Shown here: positions 1-7,798 of the stretch, one piece after another
Numbering within the stretch: position 1 is the first letter of the stretch
How the letters are laid out: every line of letters begins with the position of its first letter
NCBI RefSeq assembly: GCF_018130955.1
Contig: NZ_JAFCJM010000029.1
Location: forward strand, 26,615 to 90,614
From: Bradyrhizobium liaoningense
GTDB taxonomy: Bacteria > Pseudomonadota > Alphaproteobacteria > Rhizobiales > Xanthobacteraceae
Direction of reading: 5' to 3'
DNA length: 64,000 nucleotides
Notes under the pieces: model-generated
Databases searched by the model: none
What the model saw: the letters and a program-made list of their open reading frames with translations, nothing else
Told to the model about the DNA's origin: nothing
Position numbers and translations under genes: made by a program

Positions 1-963
1 CGCGGCCATCAGCCTTGCGGCGGCGTCCTTCTCGCGGAGGTGCTCCAGCATCTGCGCACCGGTCCAGAACGTCGCGACCGGATTGGCGATGCCCTTGCCG
101 GTGATGTCGAAGGCCGAGCCGTGGATCGGCTCGAACATCGAAGGGTAGCGGCGCTGCGGATCGATATTGCCGGTCGGCGCGACGCCGAGGCTGCCGGCAA
201 GCGCGCCGGCGAGGTCGGAGAGGATGTCGGCGTGCAGATTGGTCGCGACGATGGTGTCGAGGCTCTTCGGGTTGAGCGTCATGCGCACGGTCATGGCGTC
301 GACCAGCATCTTGTCCCAGGTCACGTCGGGGAATTCGGTCGCGACCTCAGCCGCGATCTCGTCCCACATCACCATGCCGTGGCGCTGCGCGTTCGACTTG
401 GTGACGACGGTGAGCAGCTTTCGCGGACGCGACTGCGCGAGCTGGAACGCGTAGCGCATGATGCGCGTCACGCCGACGCGGGTGAAGACGGCGACCTCGG
501 TGCCGACCTCCTCGGGCAGGCCCTTATGGGCGCGGCCGCCCATGCCGGCATATTCTCCTTCCGAGTTCTCGCGCACGATGACCCAGTCGAGATCGCCGAC
601 GCCGACATTGCGCAGCGGCGAGGCGACGCCGGGCAGGATTTTTGTCGGACGCACATTGGCGTACTGGTCAAAGCCCTGGCAGATCGGCAGGCGCAGTCCC
701 CACAGCGTGATGTGATCGGGCACGTCGGGCGCGCCGACCGCGCCAAAGTAGATGGCGTCGAACTTCTTCAGTTCTGCGAGGCCGTCTGACGGCATCATCA
801 CGCCGTGCTTCTTGTAGTAGTCCGAGCCCCAGTCAAAAGTCCTAAAGTTGAAGGCGAGGTCGCCGCTGCGCTTGGCGAGCGCCTCCAGCACGCGGATGCC
901 GGAGGAGATGACTTCGGGGCCGATGCCGTCGGCGGGAATGGCTGCGATCGAGTGGGTGCGCAT
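1..963 (-). CDS. ttuC: Tartrate/D-malate-type dehydrogenase (3' end outside window)
   Basis: A member of the NAD-dependent isocitrate/isopropylmalate dehydrogenase superfamily, closest in feel to tartrate dehydrogenase/decarboxylase and D-malate dehydrogenase. The frame opens at an ATG at 961-963 and runs without a stop to base 1, giving 321 codons. The N-terminus reads MRTHSIAAIPADGIGPEV, the nucleotide-binding start of the family. Further on come the substrate-site stretch VIVRENSEGEYAG and the catalytic-Asp region LSDLAGALAGS followed by the loop MFEPIHGSAFDITGKG. The family is about 350-360 aa, so perhaps 35-40 residues lie beyond the edge. It would oxidise tartrate or D-malate. The adjacent MFS carrier and LysR gene fit a hydroxy-diacid cassette. 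The exact substrate cannot be read from sequence. Confidence 0.85.
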   Translation of the reverse strand, partial: MRTHSIAAIPADGIGPEVISSGIRVLEALAKRSGDLAFNFRTFDWGSDYYKKHGVMMPSDGLAELKKFDAIYFGAVGAPDVPDHITLWGLRLPICQGFDQYANVRPTKILPGVASPLRNVGVGDLDWVIVRENSEGEYAGMGGRAHKGLPEEVGTEVAVFTRVGVTRIMRYAFQLAQSRPRKLLTVVTKSNAQRHGMVMWDEIAAEVATEFPDVTWDKMLVDAMTVRMTLNPKSLDTIVATNLHADILSDLAGALAGSLGVAPTGNIDPQRRYPSMFEPIHGSAFDITGKGIANPVATFWTGAQMLEHLREKDAAARLMAA

Positions 964-984
964 GAAAATGCTCCGATTGTGGGA

Positions 985-2307
985 TTAGCGGGGTTGAGGG
1001 GCGGCCGCGGTGCGGACCGTTTGCGAACGTGAGAGCAGCAGCGTCAGCACCGCGGAGAGGACGAGCAGGCCGCTGACGAAGTAGAGGCCGCCGACGAAAC
1101 TGCCGGTCTGGTCCTTGATCCAGCCGATCATGGCCGGTCCGACGAAACCGCCGAGATTGCCGATCGAGTTGATGGTGGCGATGCCCGCTGCGGCCGCCGA
1201 GCCGGACAGGAACATCGTGGGCATGCTCCACAGTGGCGGTTTTGAGGAGGAGATGCCGATATTGACGAGCGTAAGCGCCATCAGCACTGCGACGACGCTG
1301 GTCGCCATGCCGGCAAGGCCAAGCCCGATCGCAGCGAGCACGCAGGCCAGGACGACATGCCACGTACGCTCACCGGTGCGGTCGGAGTGACGTGCCCAGA
1401 GGATCATCGCGATCACGGCGACCGTCGGCGGGACGGCATTGAGGAAGCCGACCTGGAGCGCGGACAGCCCGAATTGCTTGATGATCTGCGGCGCCCAGAC
1501 GCCGAGGGTGTAGAGGCCCGCCGAGGTCCCGAAATAGACGAAGGCGAGAGCGAGCACCCGGATGTCGGCGAGGCCCGCCCAGATGCTGTGGCTCGCCGTC
1601 GCCGCCTTCTGCGCGTTCTCGGCATTCATGGTCTGAACCAGCCAGTTGCGTTCGTCGTCGGCGAGCCACTTGGCCTGCTCGGGACGGTCGGTCATATAGC
1701 CCAGAACAACGAAGCCGAGGACGACCGCAGGCAGCGCCTCCAGCACGAACAGCCATTGCCAGCCCTTGAAGCCGAGCAGTCCGTCCATCTCGAGCAGCGC
1801 GCCTGACAGAGGCGAGCCGAGCACTGTGGAGAGTGGCGCCGCCGCCATGAACAGGGCGGTGACGGCCGCGCGCTGCTGCGCCGGGAACCAGTAGGAGAGA
1901 TAGAGGATGATGCCCGGGAAGAAGCCGGCCTCGGCCGCACCGAGCAGGAAGCGCAGGATGTAGAAGCTCGTTGCGCCCTGGACGAAGGCCATCGCTGCCG
2001 AGACGAGGCCCCAGGTGATCATGACGCGCGCGATCCAGATCCGGGCGCCGACCTTGTGTAAGATGATGTTGGAGGGAACCTCGAACAGGAAGTAGCCCCA
2101 GAAGAAGATGCCGGCGCCAAAGCCATAGACGGCCGGCGACAGGCCGAGGTCCTTGTTCATGGTCAGCGACGCGAAGCCGATATTGACGCGATCGATGAAG
2201 GCCACGAAGTACAGGAGCATGATGAAAGGAACGATGCGCAGGGTAATCTTGCGCAGCACGCGCGTCTGAAGCTCGCTCGCCACCTTGGACCTCCATGTAT
2301 TGGTCAT
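985..2307 (-). CDS. MFS transporter, anion:cation symporter (tartrate/phthalate) type
   Basis: A 440-aa integral membrane carrier with about 12 hydrophobic segments. It has the features of the anion:cation symporter family: an N-terminal FIDRVNIGFA motif, then GYFLFEVPSN and the loop LLGAAEAGFFPGIILYLSYWFP. This family imports organic anions such as tartrate, phthalate, glucarate and 4-hydroxyphenylacetate by proton symport. The gene ends 21 bp before the dehydrogenase start and points the same way, so the two are probably one transcript. A tartrate or malate substrate is inferred from that neighbour. The start is an ATG at 2305-2307, and the divergent LysR gene starts at 2437. Confidence 0.85.
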   Translation of the reverse strand: MTNTWRSKVASELQTRVLRKITLRIVPFIMLLYFVAFIDRVNIGFASLTMNKDLGLSPAVYGFGAGIFFWGYFLFEVPSNIILHKVGARIWIARVMITWGLVSAAMAFVQGATSFYILRFLLGAAEAGFFPGIILYLSYWFPAQQRAAVTALFMAAAPLSTVLGSPLSGALLEMDGLLGFKGWQWLFVLEALPAVVLGFVVLGYMTDRPEQAKWLADDERNWLVQTMNAENAQKAATASHSIWAGLADIRVLALAFVYFGTSAGLYTLGVWAPQIIKQFGLSALQVGFLNAVPPTVAVIAMILWARHSDRTGERTWHVVLACVLAAIGLGLAGMATSVVAVLMALTLVNIGISSSKPPLWSMPTMFLSGSAAAAGIATINSIGNLGGFVGPAMIGWIKDQTGSFVGGLYFVSGLLVLSAVLTLLLSRSQTVRTAAAPQPR

Positions 2308-2385
2308 TATTGGTTGGCGGCCATGTCTGGTTACGCCACGGGGAAGCCTAGGCGGGTGGATCGGCTGGACTCAATTGGCTCGGGT

Positions 2386-2406
2386 TTATACAAAAAAATG
2401 ATATAA
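2386..2406. promoter_or_regulatory. Candidate LysR operator TTATA-N11-TATAA
   Basis: A perfect 5-bp inverted repeat with an 11-bp spacer lies in the 129-bp gap between the divergent MFS and LysR genes, 30 bp before the LysR start. LysR-type regulators typically bind AT-rich dyads with about this spacing next to their own gene. The symmetry is seen; the binding is inferred. Confidence 0.5.
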
Positions 2407-2436
2407 TCGCCCGGCGCCGGGGAGGACGGCCGACAA

Positions 2437-3354
2437 ATGGAATTGCACCAGCTCCGATGCTTCGTGGCAGCCGCCGAGCAGCTGCACTTCGGCCGTGCCG
2501 CGCAGCAGCTCCAGATGCTGCCGTCGGCGCTCGGGCGTCAGATCAAGCTGCTCGAGGACGATCTTGGGACGCGGCTGTTCGCTCGCACGACGCGCGCGGT
2601 GTCACTCACCGAGGACGGCGCGACATTGCTGCGCGACGCGCGCGCCATCCTCGCCCGGGTCGAAGCGGTCGAGAGCAATCTGCGGAACCGCTCGCGGTCG
2701 CAAGGCGCGCGGCGCCTGCGCGTCGGCGCGATCGACAGCGCGGCTGCGGGGTTGTTGCCGCCGCTGCTGCGGGATTTTCGCGGAAAGCATCCGGAAGTCG
2801 CCGTCCAGCTCCTGGAGGAGAAGACCATCCGTCTCCTGCCAAAAATCCTGTCCGGTGCGCTCGACCTTGCCTTCGTCCGTCCGCCCGATCGCGCGGACAA
2901 GCGGCTCGAATTCCAGCCGCTGCTGATGGAGACGGCGATCGTCGCCCTTCCGCAGCGGCATGCGCTTGCCAAGCGAAAATCGGTCTCGTTTGCCGAGATC
3001 GCCGGAGAACCGATGATCGTGCCCGACCGTCGCTCGCGTCCGCATAGTCATGATCTGACGATGAAGCTGTTCGAGGAAGCCGGCCTCGCGCCGCGCGTCG
3101 TGCAGGTGGCGGACGAGAAGCAGACCATCATCAGTCTCGTCGCGACCCGGCTTGGCGTTGCGATCGTGCCGCGCTGGACGACGCGGATGGCGATTCCGGG
3201 CGTCAAATTCGTGCCGCTAAAGCTGACGGGGAGTGGCCCCGCCGGCCGCCTTCCGCTCGCGGCGGCCTGGCTGCGCGGCTCGCGCGATCCGGCGCGCGAT
3301 GCGATGCTGTCGGTGCTCGCAACGAAGCTGCGCGCTTACGCGAAGGATGCCTGA
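2437..3354 (+). CDS. LysR family transcriptional regulator
   Basis: A 305-aa LysR-type regulator. Residues 1-60 form the winged helix-turn-helix (MELHQLRCFVAAAEQLHFGRAAQQL, then LGRQIKLLEDDLGTRLFART). Residues about 90-300 are the periplasmic-binding-protein-like effector domain. The N-terminus resembles the BenM/CatM subgroup, which responds to aromatic or organic acids. It is divergent from the MFS-dehydrogenase pair, with a TTATA-N11-TATAA palindrome between, so it is most likely their local activator. A GGAGG lies upstream of the ATG. The effector is unknown. Confidence 0.9.
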   Translation: MELHQLRCFVAAAEQLHFGRAAQQLQMLPSALGRQIKLLEDDLGTRLFARTTRAVSLTEDGATLLRDARAILARVEAVESNLRNRSRSQGARRLRVGAIDSAAAGLLPPLLRDFRGKHPEVAVQLLEEKTIRLLPKILSGALDLAFVRPPDRADKRLEFQPLLMETAIVALPQRHALAKRKSVSFAEIAGEPMIVPDRRSRPHSHDLTMKLFEEAGLAPRVVQVADEKQTIISLVATRLGVAIVPRWTTRMAIPGVKFVPLKLTGSGPAGRLPLAAAWLRGSRDPARDAMLSVLATKLRAYAKDA

Positions 3355-3894
3355 TTAGCGCTTCACGCCGCCGACCTCGCGGATGGGACGCGAACCATCC
3401 CACCCGAGTGCGGCCTGCCGGACATGCTCGAAGAATTGGCCCTTGGCGCCGCTGACGTCGGAGATCTCGATCACCGTGCCCGGATGCGCTTGCGTGTCGA
3501 AATAGGCAAAGCGCCCCTGCGGCCCGCCGATCTGGCCCTCATGGCCGACCTTGTAGCCGAGTGACAAGGCGCGGTCGTAGAGCGCCTGATAGTCCGTGCT
3601 CCAGTAGGACATGTGCTGGAGACCTTCGCGGCCGCCGTCAAGGAACTCCTTGTACATCGACGGCGCGTCGTTGCGCTGCTGGATCAGCTCGATCTGGAGA
3701 TCACCGGAATTGGCGAGCGCGATGCTCATCTCGACGGGCGAGTCTTCACCCCGATGGCGGAAATAGTCGGTCTTGACGCGGTCCATGTAATACCAGGGGC
3801 CGACACCCATCACGTTGATCCAGTGGTCCATCGCGGCATGGATGTCGCGGACGATGTATCCGTTCTGGCGGACGGCTCCGAAGATCCGGCTCAT
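3355..3894 (-). CDS. VOC (glyoxalase/dioxygenase-fold) family protein
   Basis: A 179-aa single-domain protein of the vicinal oxygen chelate superfamily. The opening RIFGAVRQNGYIVRDIHAAMDHW is a typical first beta-alpha-beta element; GLQHMSYWSTDY and HPGTVIEISD carry the His and Glu positions usually used for metal binding. Its length suits a two-module glyoxalase-like protein rather than a full extradiol dioxygenase. It is convergent with the LysR gene (stop codons adjacent) and divergent from the carboxymuconolactone-decarboxylase-like gene. A role in handling a ring-cleavage product of the neighbouring pathway is possible but not shown. Confidence 0.8.
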   Translation of the reverse strand: MSRIFGAVRQNGYIVRDIHAAMDHWINVMGVGPWYYMDRVKTDYFRHRGEDSPVEMSIALANSGDLQIELIQQRNDAPSMYKEFLDGGREGLQHMSYWSTDYQALYDRALSLGYKVGHEGQIGGPQGRFAYFDTQAHPGTVIEISDVSGAKGQFFEHVRQAALGWDGSRPIREVGGVKR

Positions 3895-3982
3895 GGGCTG
3901 CTCACCTTACGTTCGCTTGGTCTTGACTAGCGGACGGGTAGGGGCGATGCAACGAACAAGAAACAACGCGAGGGAGAGACGC

Positions 3983-4540
3983 GTGGCAAGGCTGCCCCTG
4001 ATTGACCCGGAGGCGACGAGCGGCGACATCCGCGCGTCCTTCGACCGCATGCCGGTCAAGCTCAACATTTTTCGCATGATGGCGCATGCCGAAGCCAACA
4101 TGATCCCGGCGATGCGGCTCGGCAATTCCATCCTGCACAAGCAGAAGCTCAGCGCGGTCAACCGCGAGCTTTTGATCCTGCAGGCCGCGCAACTCGAGGG
4201 CGGCGCCTATGAGTGGCGCCAGCACGTGCCGATCGCGCTCGGCGTCGGTGTGGCCCAGAGCCAGATCGACGCGGTGGAGCGCGGCGACTATGCCGACGCG
4301 TCGCTGAACGCCGCAGAGCAGGCACTGCTCTTTTTCGGTCGCGAGGTCGTCGAGAACGTGCGCGTGCACGACGCCGCCTTTGGCGCCATGCGCAAGCACT
4401 TCAGCGATCAGGAGATCGTGGAATCGATCGTCGCGCTCGGCTTCTACATGATGATGGCGCGGCTCACCGAGGCGACCGAGACCGATCTCGATCCCGCCGC
4501 CGGCATGAAGGTCTATGACGGCGGCAAGACGCGGAGCTGA
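3983..4540 (+). CDS. Carboxymuconolactone decarboxylase-like (CMD family) protein
   Basis: A 185-aa all-helical CMD-family protein. The central helix reads NRELLILQAAQLEGGAYEW followed by RQH, the conserved CMD segment. The CxxC pair of AhpD peroxidases is absent, so it is of the decarboxylase-like rather than AhpD redox subtype. I chose the GTG at 3983 because GAGGGAGAG precedes it at good spacing and the protein then starts MARLPLIDPE, as relatives do. An in-frame ATG at 3950 is the alternative. It lies between the VOC gene and hpaC-like gene, consistent with an aromatic-degradation role. No catalytic assignment is possible. Confidence 0.82.
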   Translation: MARLPLIDPEATSGDIRASFDRMPVKLNIFRMMAHAEANMIPAMRLGNSILHKQKLSAVNRELLILQAAQLEGGAYEWRQHVPIALGVGVAQSQIDAVERGDYADASLNAAEQALLFFGREVVENVRVHDAAFGAMRKHFSDQEIVESIVALGFYMMMARLTEATETDLDPAAGMKVYDGGKTRS

Positions 4541-4595
4541 TCACAAGGCAGACGCTCGCGGTCGACGGCGGCTCAGCGACATGTGAGCGGGAGCG

Positions 4596-5081
4596 TCATC
4601 CGGGCTGGAAACCGCCGTAAGATCCCTTGTGAAACACCAGCGGATTGCAGGCGGCTTCCTCGCCTGAGAGCACTTCGCCCAAAATGATGTCGTGATCGCC
4701 GGCCTTGTGGACCGCGGTCACCCGGCAGCAGAGCTGCGCCGCGGCGCCCTGCAGCAGCGGCAGGCCGTCGGTGCTGAAGGCAATGGCTAGATCGTCGAAC
4801 CGGTTCTTGAGCTTGCCGGTGAAACGGGCAGACAGTTCGGACTGGTGCTGGCCGAGAATGTTGACCGAAAACAATCCGCGCTGCCGGATCGCCGTGCCCG
4901 TGGCGCTGCCTTCATTGGTACAGACGAGCAGCATGCAGGGGGCAAGCGACACCGACGTCAGCGAATTGATGGTCGCTCCAAAGAGGTCGCCCTCCCACTC
5001 GGTCGCAACGATGGCGACGCCGGTCGGGAAGGCGCCCATCACGGAGCGGAAGCGCTTGGGATCGATGGTCTGCATATTCAT
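4596..5081 (-). CDS. hpaC: Flavin reductase component of two-component monooxygenase (HpaC-like)
   Basis: A 161-aa flavin reductase-like protein (split-barrel FMN-binding fold). It would supply reduced flavin to the oxygenase encoded just upstream. Diagnostic stretches are FRSVMGAFPTGVAIVAT near the N-terminus, GATINSLTSVSLAPCMLLVC, and the C-terminal DHDIILGEV. The ATG at 5081 gives a normal family N-terminus. A GTG at 5141 overlapping the hpaB stop by 4 nt (GTGA) is an alternative start that would add 20 residues not typical of the family. A strong hairpin lies between the two genes. It should act in the cytoplasm with HpaB. Confidence 0.85.
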   Translation of the reverse strand: MNMQTIDPKRFRSVMGAFPTGVAIVATEWEGDLFGATINSLTSVSLAPCMLLVCTNEGSATGTAIRQRGLFSVNILGQHQSELSARFTGKLKNRFDDLAIAFSTDGLPLLQGAAAQLCCRVTAVHKAGDHDIILGEVLSGEEAACNPLVFHKGSYGGFQPG

Positions 5082-5104
5082 GTCACCACAGCCCCGCAGC
5101 AGCG

Positions 5105-5129
5105 GGCGGAGCGGCGGTGCCGCTCCGCC
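5105..5129 (-). other. Intercistronic hairpin between hpaB-like and hpaC-like genes
   Basis: A perfect 10-bp inverted repeat (GGCGGAGCGG / CCGCTCCGCC) with a 5-nt loop, 24 nt before the chosen hpaC start and just after the hpaB stop. There is no U-tract, so it is more likely an mRNA-stability or processing element, or an attenuator of hpaC expression, than a full terminator. Confidence 0.5.
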
Positions 5130-5137
5130 GGCAAAGG

Positions 5138-6724
5138 TCACTTCTTCATCATGTGATAGCTGAGCTCGCCGGGGTCGGTGAGATCAGGCACCTTCCAGCC
5201 GTCGAGGTCGTACTCGGCCATGCAGTCCTCGGCAAAACCCTTGAACCGATCGGCATTGCCGGAGGCCTGTGCGCCGAACAGGCAGTAGCGGCGGATCTCT
5301 TCGGTCGAGCCGCCATAGTTGATCTCGTAGAGCTCGTGGCGGCCGCCGAATTCGCTGCCGATGCAGTCCCACAGCAGCTTGAGCAGCTTGACGCGCTCCT
5401 CGGCCTTGTAGCCGTTGGAGCCGCGCAAGTAACGATCGAGATAGGGGCGGATCTCGCCGTTCTTGAAGTCGCTGGAATGGCTGTTGAGATAGATCAGGCC
5501 GGAGGCGACGGTCTGCTCGATCAGGTATTTCACCTTGGTGTAGGCCATGGTGGCGATGATCTGGTAGGCGTTGCCGGGATCCATGTTGGGCAGCACATAG
5601 TCGCCGATCCACGGCTTTGGATCCCTCACCATCGCATCCGACAGGCTCCAGAACAGGTTTCGCCAGGCGATGACCTCGCCGACATTGGCCTGCACGCCGC
5701 GATAATCCTTGGTGCCCGCGGCCTCCGTCGCCTTCAAGAGAAGTCCGCTGATGAAGTCGAGCTTCACTGCAAGCCGCGTGCAGCCATGCACGACGAAGCG
5801 CGGCAGGAAGCCGGTGCGCGGGAAGAAATTGTTGGCCTTCTCGATGTCGCCATAGACGAACACGTTCTCCCAGGGCACCAGCACCTTGTCGAGGATGAAC
5901 ACGGCGTCGTTCTCGTCGAGCCGGCTCGAGATCGGGTAGTCGAACGGACTGCCCATCACGCTCGCGCTCATCTCATAGGAGGTGCGGCAGATGAATTTCA
6001 CGCCGGGCGCATTGGTCGGCACCATGAACACGACCGCGAACTTCTTGTCCTGGAGCGGGATCAGGCCGTGATGTGCGACAAACGTGTAGTTGGTCAGCAC
6101 CGATCCGGTCGCAACCACTTTTGCGCCTGACACGATCAGGCCGGCGTCGGTCTCCTTCTCGATATGGCAGCAGACATCGGCGACCTCGTTCGGCGGACGG
6201 TCGCGATCGACAGGCGGATGGATGATCGCGTGGTTGATGAAAGGCACGCGCTCCTGGCTGAATTTGTACCAGCGTTTCGCATTGTCCTGGTACGGATCGT
6301 AGAAGTCGGCGTTCGCGCCCAGCGTCGCCAGGAACGCGGCCTTGTAATCGGGCGCGCGGCCCATCCAGCCATAGGTGATCCTGGCCCATTCGGCGATCGC
6401 GCTGCGACCGGCGAGAAGGTCGTCCATGGTCTTCGGTGCCTTGAAGAAGGCGTGGGTCACGCCGCCATTGCCGGTGTCTGTCGGCACCAACAGCTTGTCC
6501 TTGTGCTTGTCATCGTGCAGCGCGTCGTAGAGGCGGGCGGTCATGCGCGCGGTGTTGCGGAACGCCGGGTGTGTGGTGACGTCCTTGACCCGCTCGCCGT
6601 AGATGAACACGGCGCGGTCGTCGCGCAGCGAATCCAGATATTCCGCACCGGTCTGCGGCCTCGTGACTTTGACGTTGCCCGTGTGCTCCGGCGGGATCGC
6701 CATTGCCGCTGCCTTGCCAGCCAT
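5138..6724 (-). CDS. hpaB: 4-hydroxyphenylacetate 3-monooxygenase oxygenase component (HpaB family)
   Basis: A 528-aa FADH2-dependent aromatic hydroxylase of the HpaB/PheA family, which ortho-hydroxylates phenols such as 4-hydroxyphenylacetate to catechols. Family segments include TGAEYLDSLRDDRAVFIYGE near residue 25, GRAPDYKAAFLATLGAN near 120, and the flavin/substrate region GSPFDYPISSRLDENDAVF followed by VLVPWENVFVYGD. The length fits HpaB (about 520 aa). The downstream hpaC-like gene completes the two-component enzyme. The ATG at 6724 follows GGGGAGATGATGCG. Upstream lies a GTTCGA-N3-TCGAAC palindrome shared with the IclR/ABC promoter. The true phenolic substrate is unproven; 4-hydroxyphenylacetate is only the family name. 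Confidence 0.88.
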   Translation of the reverse strand: MAGKAAAMAIPPEHTGNVKVTRPQTGAEYLDSLRDDRAVFIYGERVKDVTTHPAFRNTARMTARLYDALHDDKHKDKLLVPTDTGNGGVTHAFFKAPKTMDDLLAGRSAIAEWARITYGWMGRAPDYKAAFLATLGANADFYDPYQDNAKRWYKFSQERVPFINHAIIHPPVDRDRPPNEVADVCCHIEKETDAGLIVSGAKVVATGSVLTNYTFVAHHGLIPLQDKKFAVVFMVPTNAPGVKFICRTSYEMSASVMGSPFDYPISSRLDENDAVFILDKVLVPWENVFVYGDIEKANNFFPRTGFLPRFVVHGCTRLAVKLDFISGLLLKATEAAGTKDYRGVQANVGEVIAWRNLFWSLSDAMVRDPKPWIGDYVLPNMDPGNAYQIIATMAYTKVKYLIEQTVASGLIYLNSHSSDFKNGEIRPYLDRYLRGSNGYKAEERVKLLKLLWDCIGSEFGGRHELYEINYGGSTEEIRRYCLFGAQASGNADRFKGFAEDCMAEYDLDGWKVPDLTDPGELSYHMMKK

Positions 6725-6744
6725 CGCATCATCTCCCCATTTGC

Positions 6745-6759
6745 GTTCGATTATCGAAC
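6745..6759. promoter_or_regulatory. Candidate IclR operator upstream of hpaB
   Basis: GTTCGA-TTA-TCGAAC, a perfect 6-bp inverted repeat with a 3-bp spacer, 20 bp before the hpaB start. The same dyad occurs at 7720-7734 between the IclR gene and the ABC transporter operon. A further TCCGAAC-like half-site follows at about 6772-6778. Confidence 0.65.
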
Positions 6760-6829
6760 TAGTGTCCGTATTCCGAACTTGGCAAAACGATACGGCCAGC
6801 CCCGCCGATTGGCAAGGGGAGGGCGTCGA

Positions 6830-7681
6830 TCACACCGTCATCGCGGAGACCTGCTCGGCGATGCGGTTGAGCTCGGGGAGAAAATGCTCGCGCATCTCGT
6901 TGCGCGTCGTCCGCGTCGAATGCGTCGACAGATTGATCGCACCGACCGCCTGGCCGCTGCGATCGAGCACCGGCACGGCAAGCGCCCGCAGGCCGCGCTC
7001 GAGCTCCTCGTCGACGATCGAGAAGCGCTGGGCGCGGTCGGAGCGGATGCGGTCGAACAGCGCCTGCAGATCGGTGATGGTCTGCGGCGTATAGGCCTCG
7101 ATCCGCTGCGACTTCAGCCGCCGCCAGATCTCGGCCTCGTCGAGGTAGCCGAACATGACCCGCCCGAGCGCGGTGTGCAGCGCCGGCAGGCGGCTGCCGA
7201 CCGACAGCGCCGCAGACATGATTCTGCGGGCCGGGACGCGCGCGACATAGACAATGTCATTGCCTTGCAGGATCGCGGCCGAGCAGGACTCGCCGAGCCG
7301 CTCGCTGAGTTCGCGCATCAACGGCGTCGCGCGGTCGATCCAGCTTTGCGTCGAGAGATACGCAAAACCCAGGTCGAGGATCTGCGGCGCGAGCGAGAAC
7401 GAGCGGCCGTCCTGCTCGACATAGCCGAGCTGGGTCAGCGTGCGCAGCACGCGCCGCGCGGTTGCGCGCGAGAGCTCCGTGACCTCAGCGGCCTCCGACA
7501 GGGTCATGGTCGGTCGCTGCCGTCCGAACGCGCCGAGCACCGCGAGGCCCTTGGCGAGCGTCGTCATGAACTCCTTGTCGTCGGGCTCGCCCTTGCGATG
7601 CCCCGGCTCGCCGTTGCGATGCCCGGGCTCGCCCTTGTGGGCTGGCGGAGCTTGCGTCATGAGGCGGCCTGTTGACTCCAT
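6830..7681 (-). CDS. IclR family transcriptional regulator
   Basis: A 283-aa regulator of the IclR/PcaR/PobR family. The N-terminal winged helix includes LAKGLAVLGAF and LSEAAEVTELSRATARRVLRTL; the effector-binding domain follows, with GSRLPALHTALGRVMFGYL and GLRALAVPVLDRSGQAVGAINLS. Before the HTH is an unusual tail of three 7-residue repeats (GEPGHRN, GEPGHRK, GEPDDKE). Starts are possible at GTG 7699, ATG 7681, ATG 7660 and, past the repeats, ATG 7567. I give 7681 without strong ribosome-site evidence. It sits between hpaBC and the divergent ABC operon; identical palindromes front both, so it probably controls both. Confidence 0.88.
   Translation of the reverse strand: MESTGRLMTQAPPAHKGEPGHRNGEPGHRKGEPDDKEFMTTLAKGLAVLGAFGRQRPTMTLSEAAEVTELSRATARRVLRTLTQLGYVEQDGRSFSLAPQILDLGFAYLSTQSWIDRATPLMRELSERLGESCSAAILQGNDIVYVARVPARRIMSAALSVGSRLPALHTALGRVMFGYLDEAEIWRRLKSQRIEAYTPQTITDLQALFDRIRSDRAQRFSIVDEELERGLRALAVPVLDRSGQAVGAINLSTHSTRTTRNEMREHFLPELNRIAEQVSAMTV
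7584..7646. repeat. 21-bp tandem repeat, about three units, inside the IclR gene
   Basis: GGCTCG recurs at 7584, 7605 and 7626, a 21-bp period, with near-identical sequence between. On the minus strand it encodes GEPGHRN-GEPGHRK-GEPDDKE. The period is a multiple of three, so copy-number change keeps the frame. If translation starts at ATG 7567 the repeat is leader, not protein. Confidence 0.75.
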
Positions 7682-7719
7682 CTGAGGTCTGGCGGACACT
7701 GGTCGACATACGAACGTTA

Positions 7720-7734
7720 GTTCGAATATCGAAC
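7720..7734. promoter_or_regulatory. Candidate IclR operator between IclR and ABC operon
   Basis: GTTCGA-ATA-TCGAAC, the same 6-3-6 dyad as at 6745-6759. It is overlapped on its left by CGAAC-GTTA-GTTCG (7711-7724), so three half-sites lie close together. It sits between the divergent regulator and ABC-operon starts and could serve autoregulation and operon control. Confidence 0.68.
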
Positions 7735-7798
7735 GCCGGCCCGTGTGTCAATCGATCCACGATGGGAATCCGGCGCATCCAGAGGGGAGGACGCGCAG

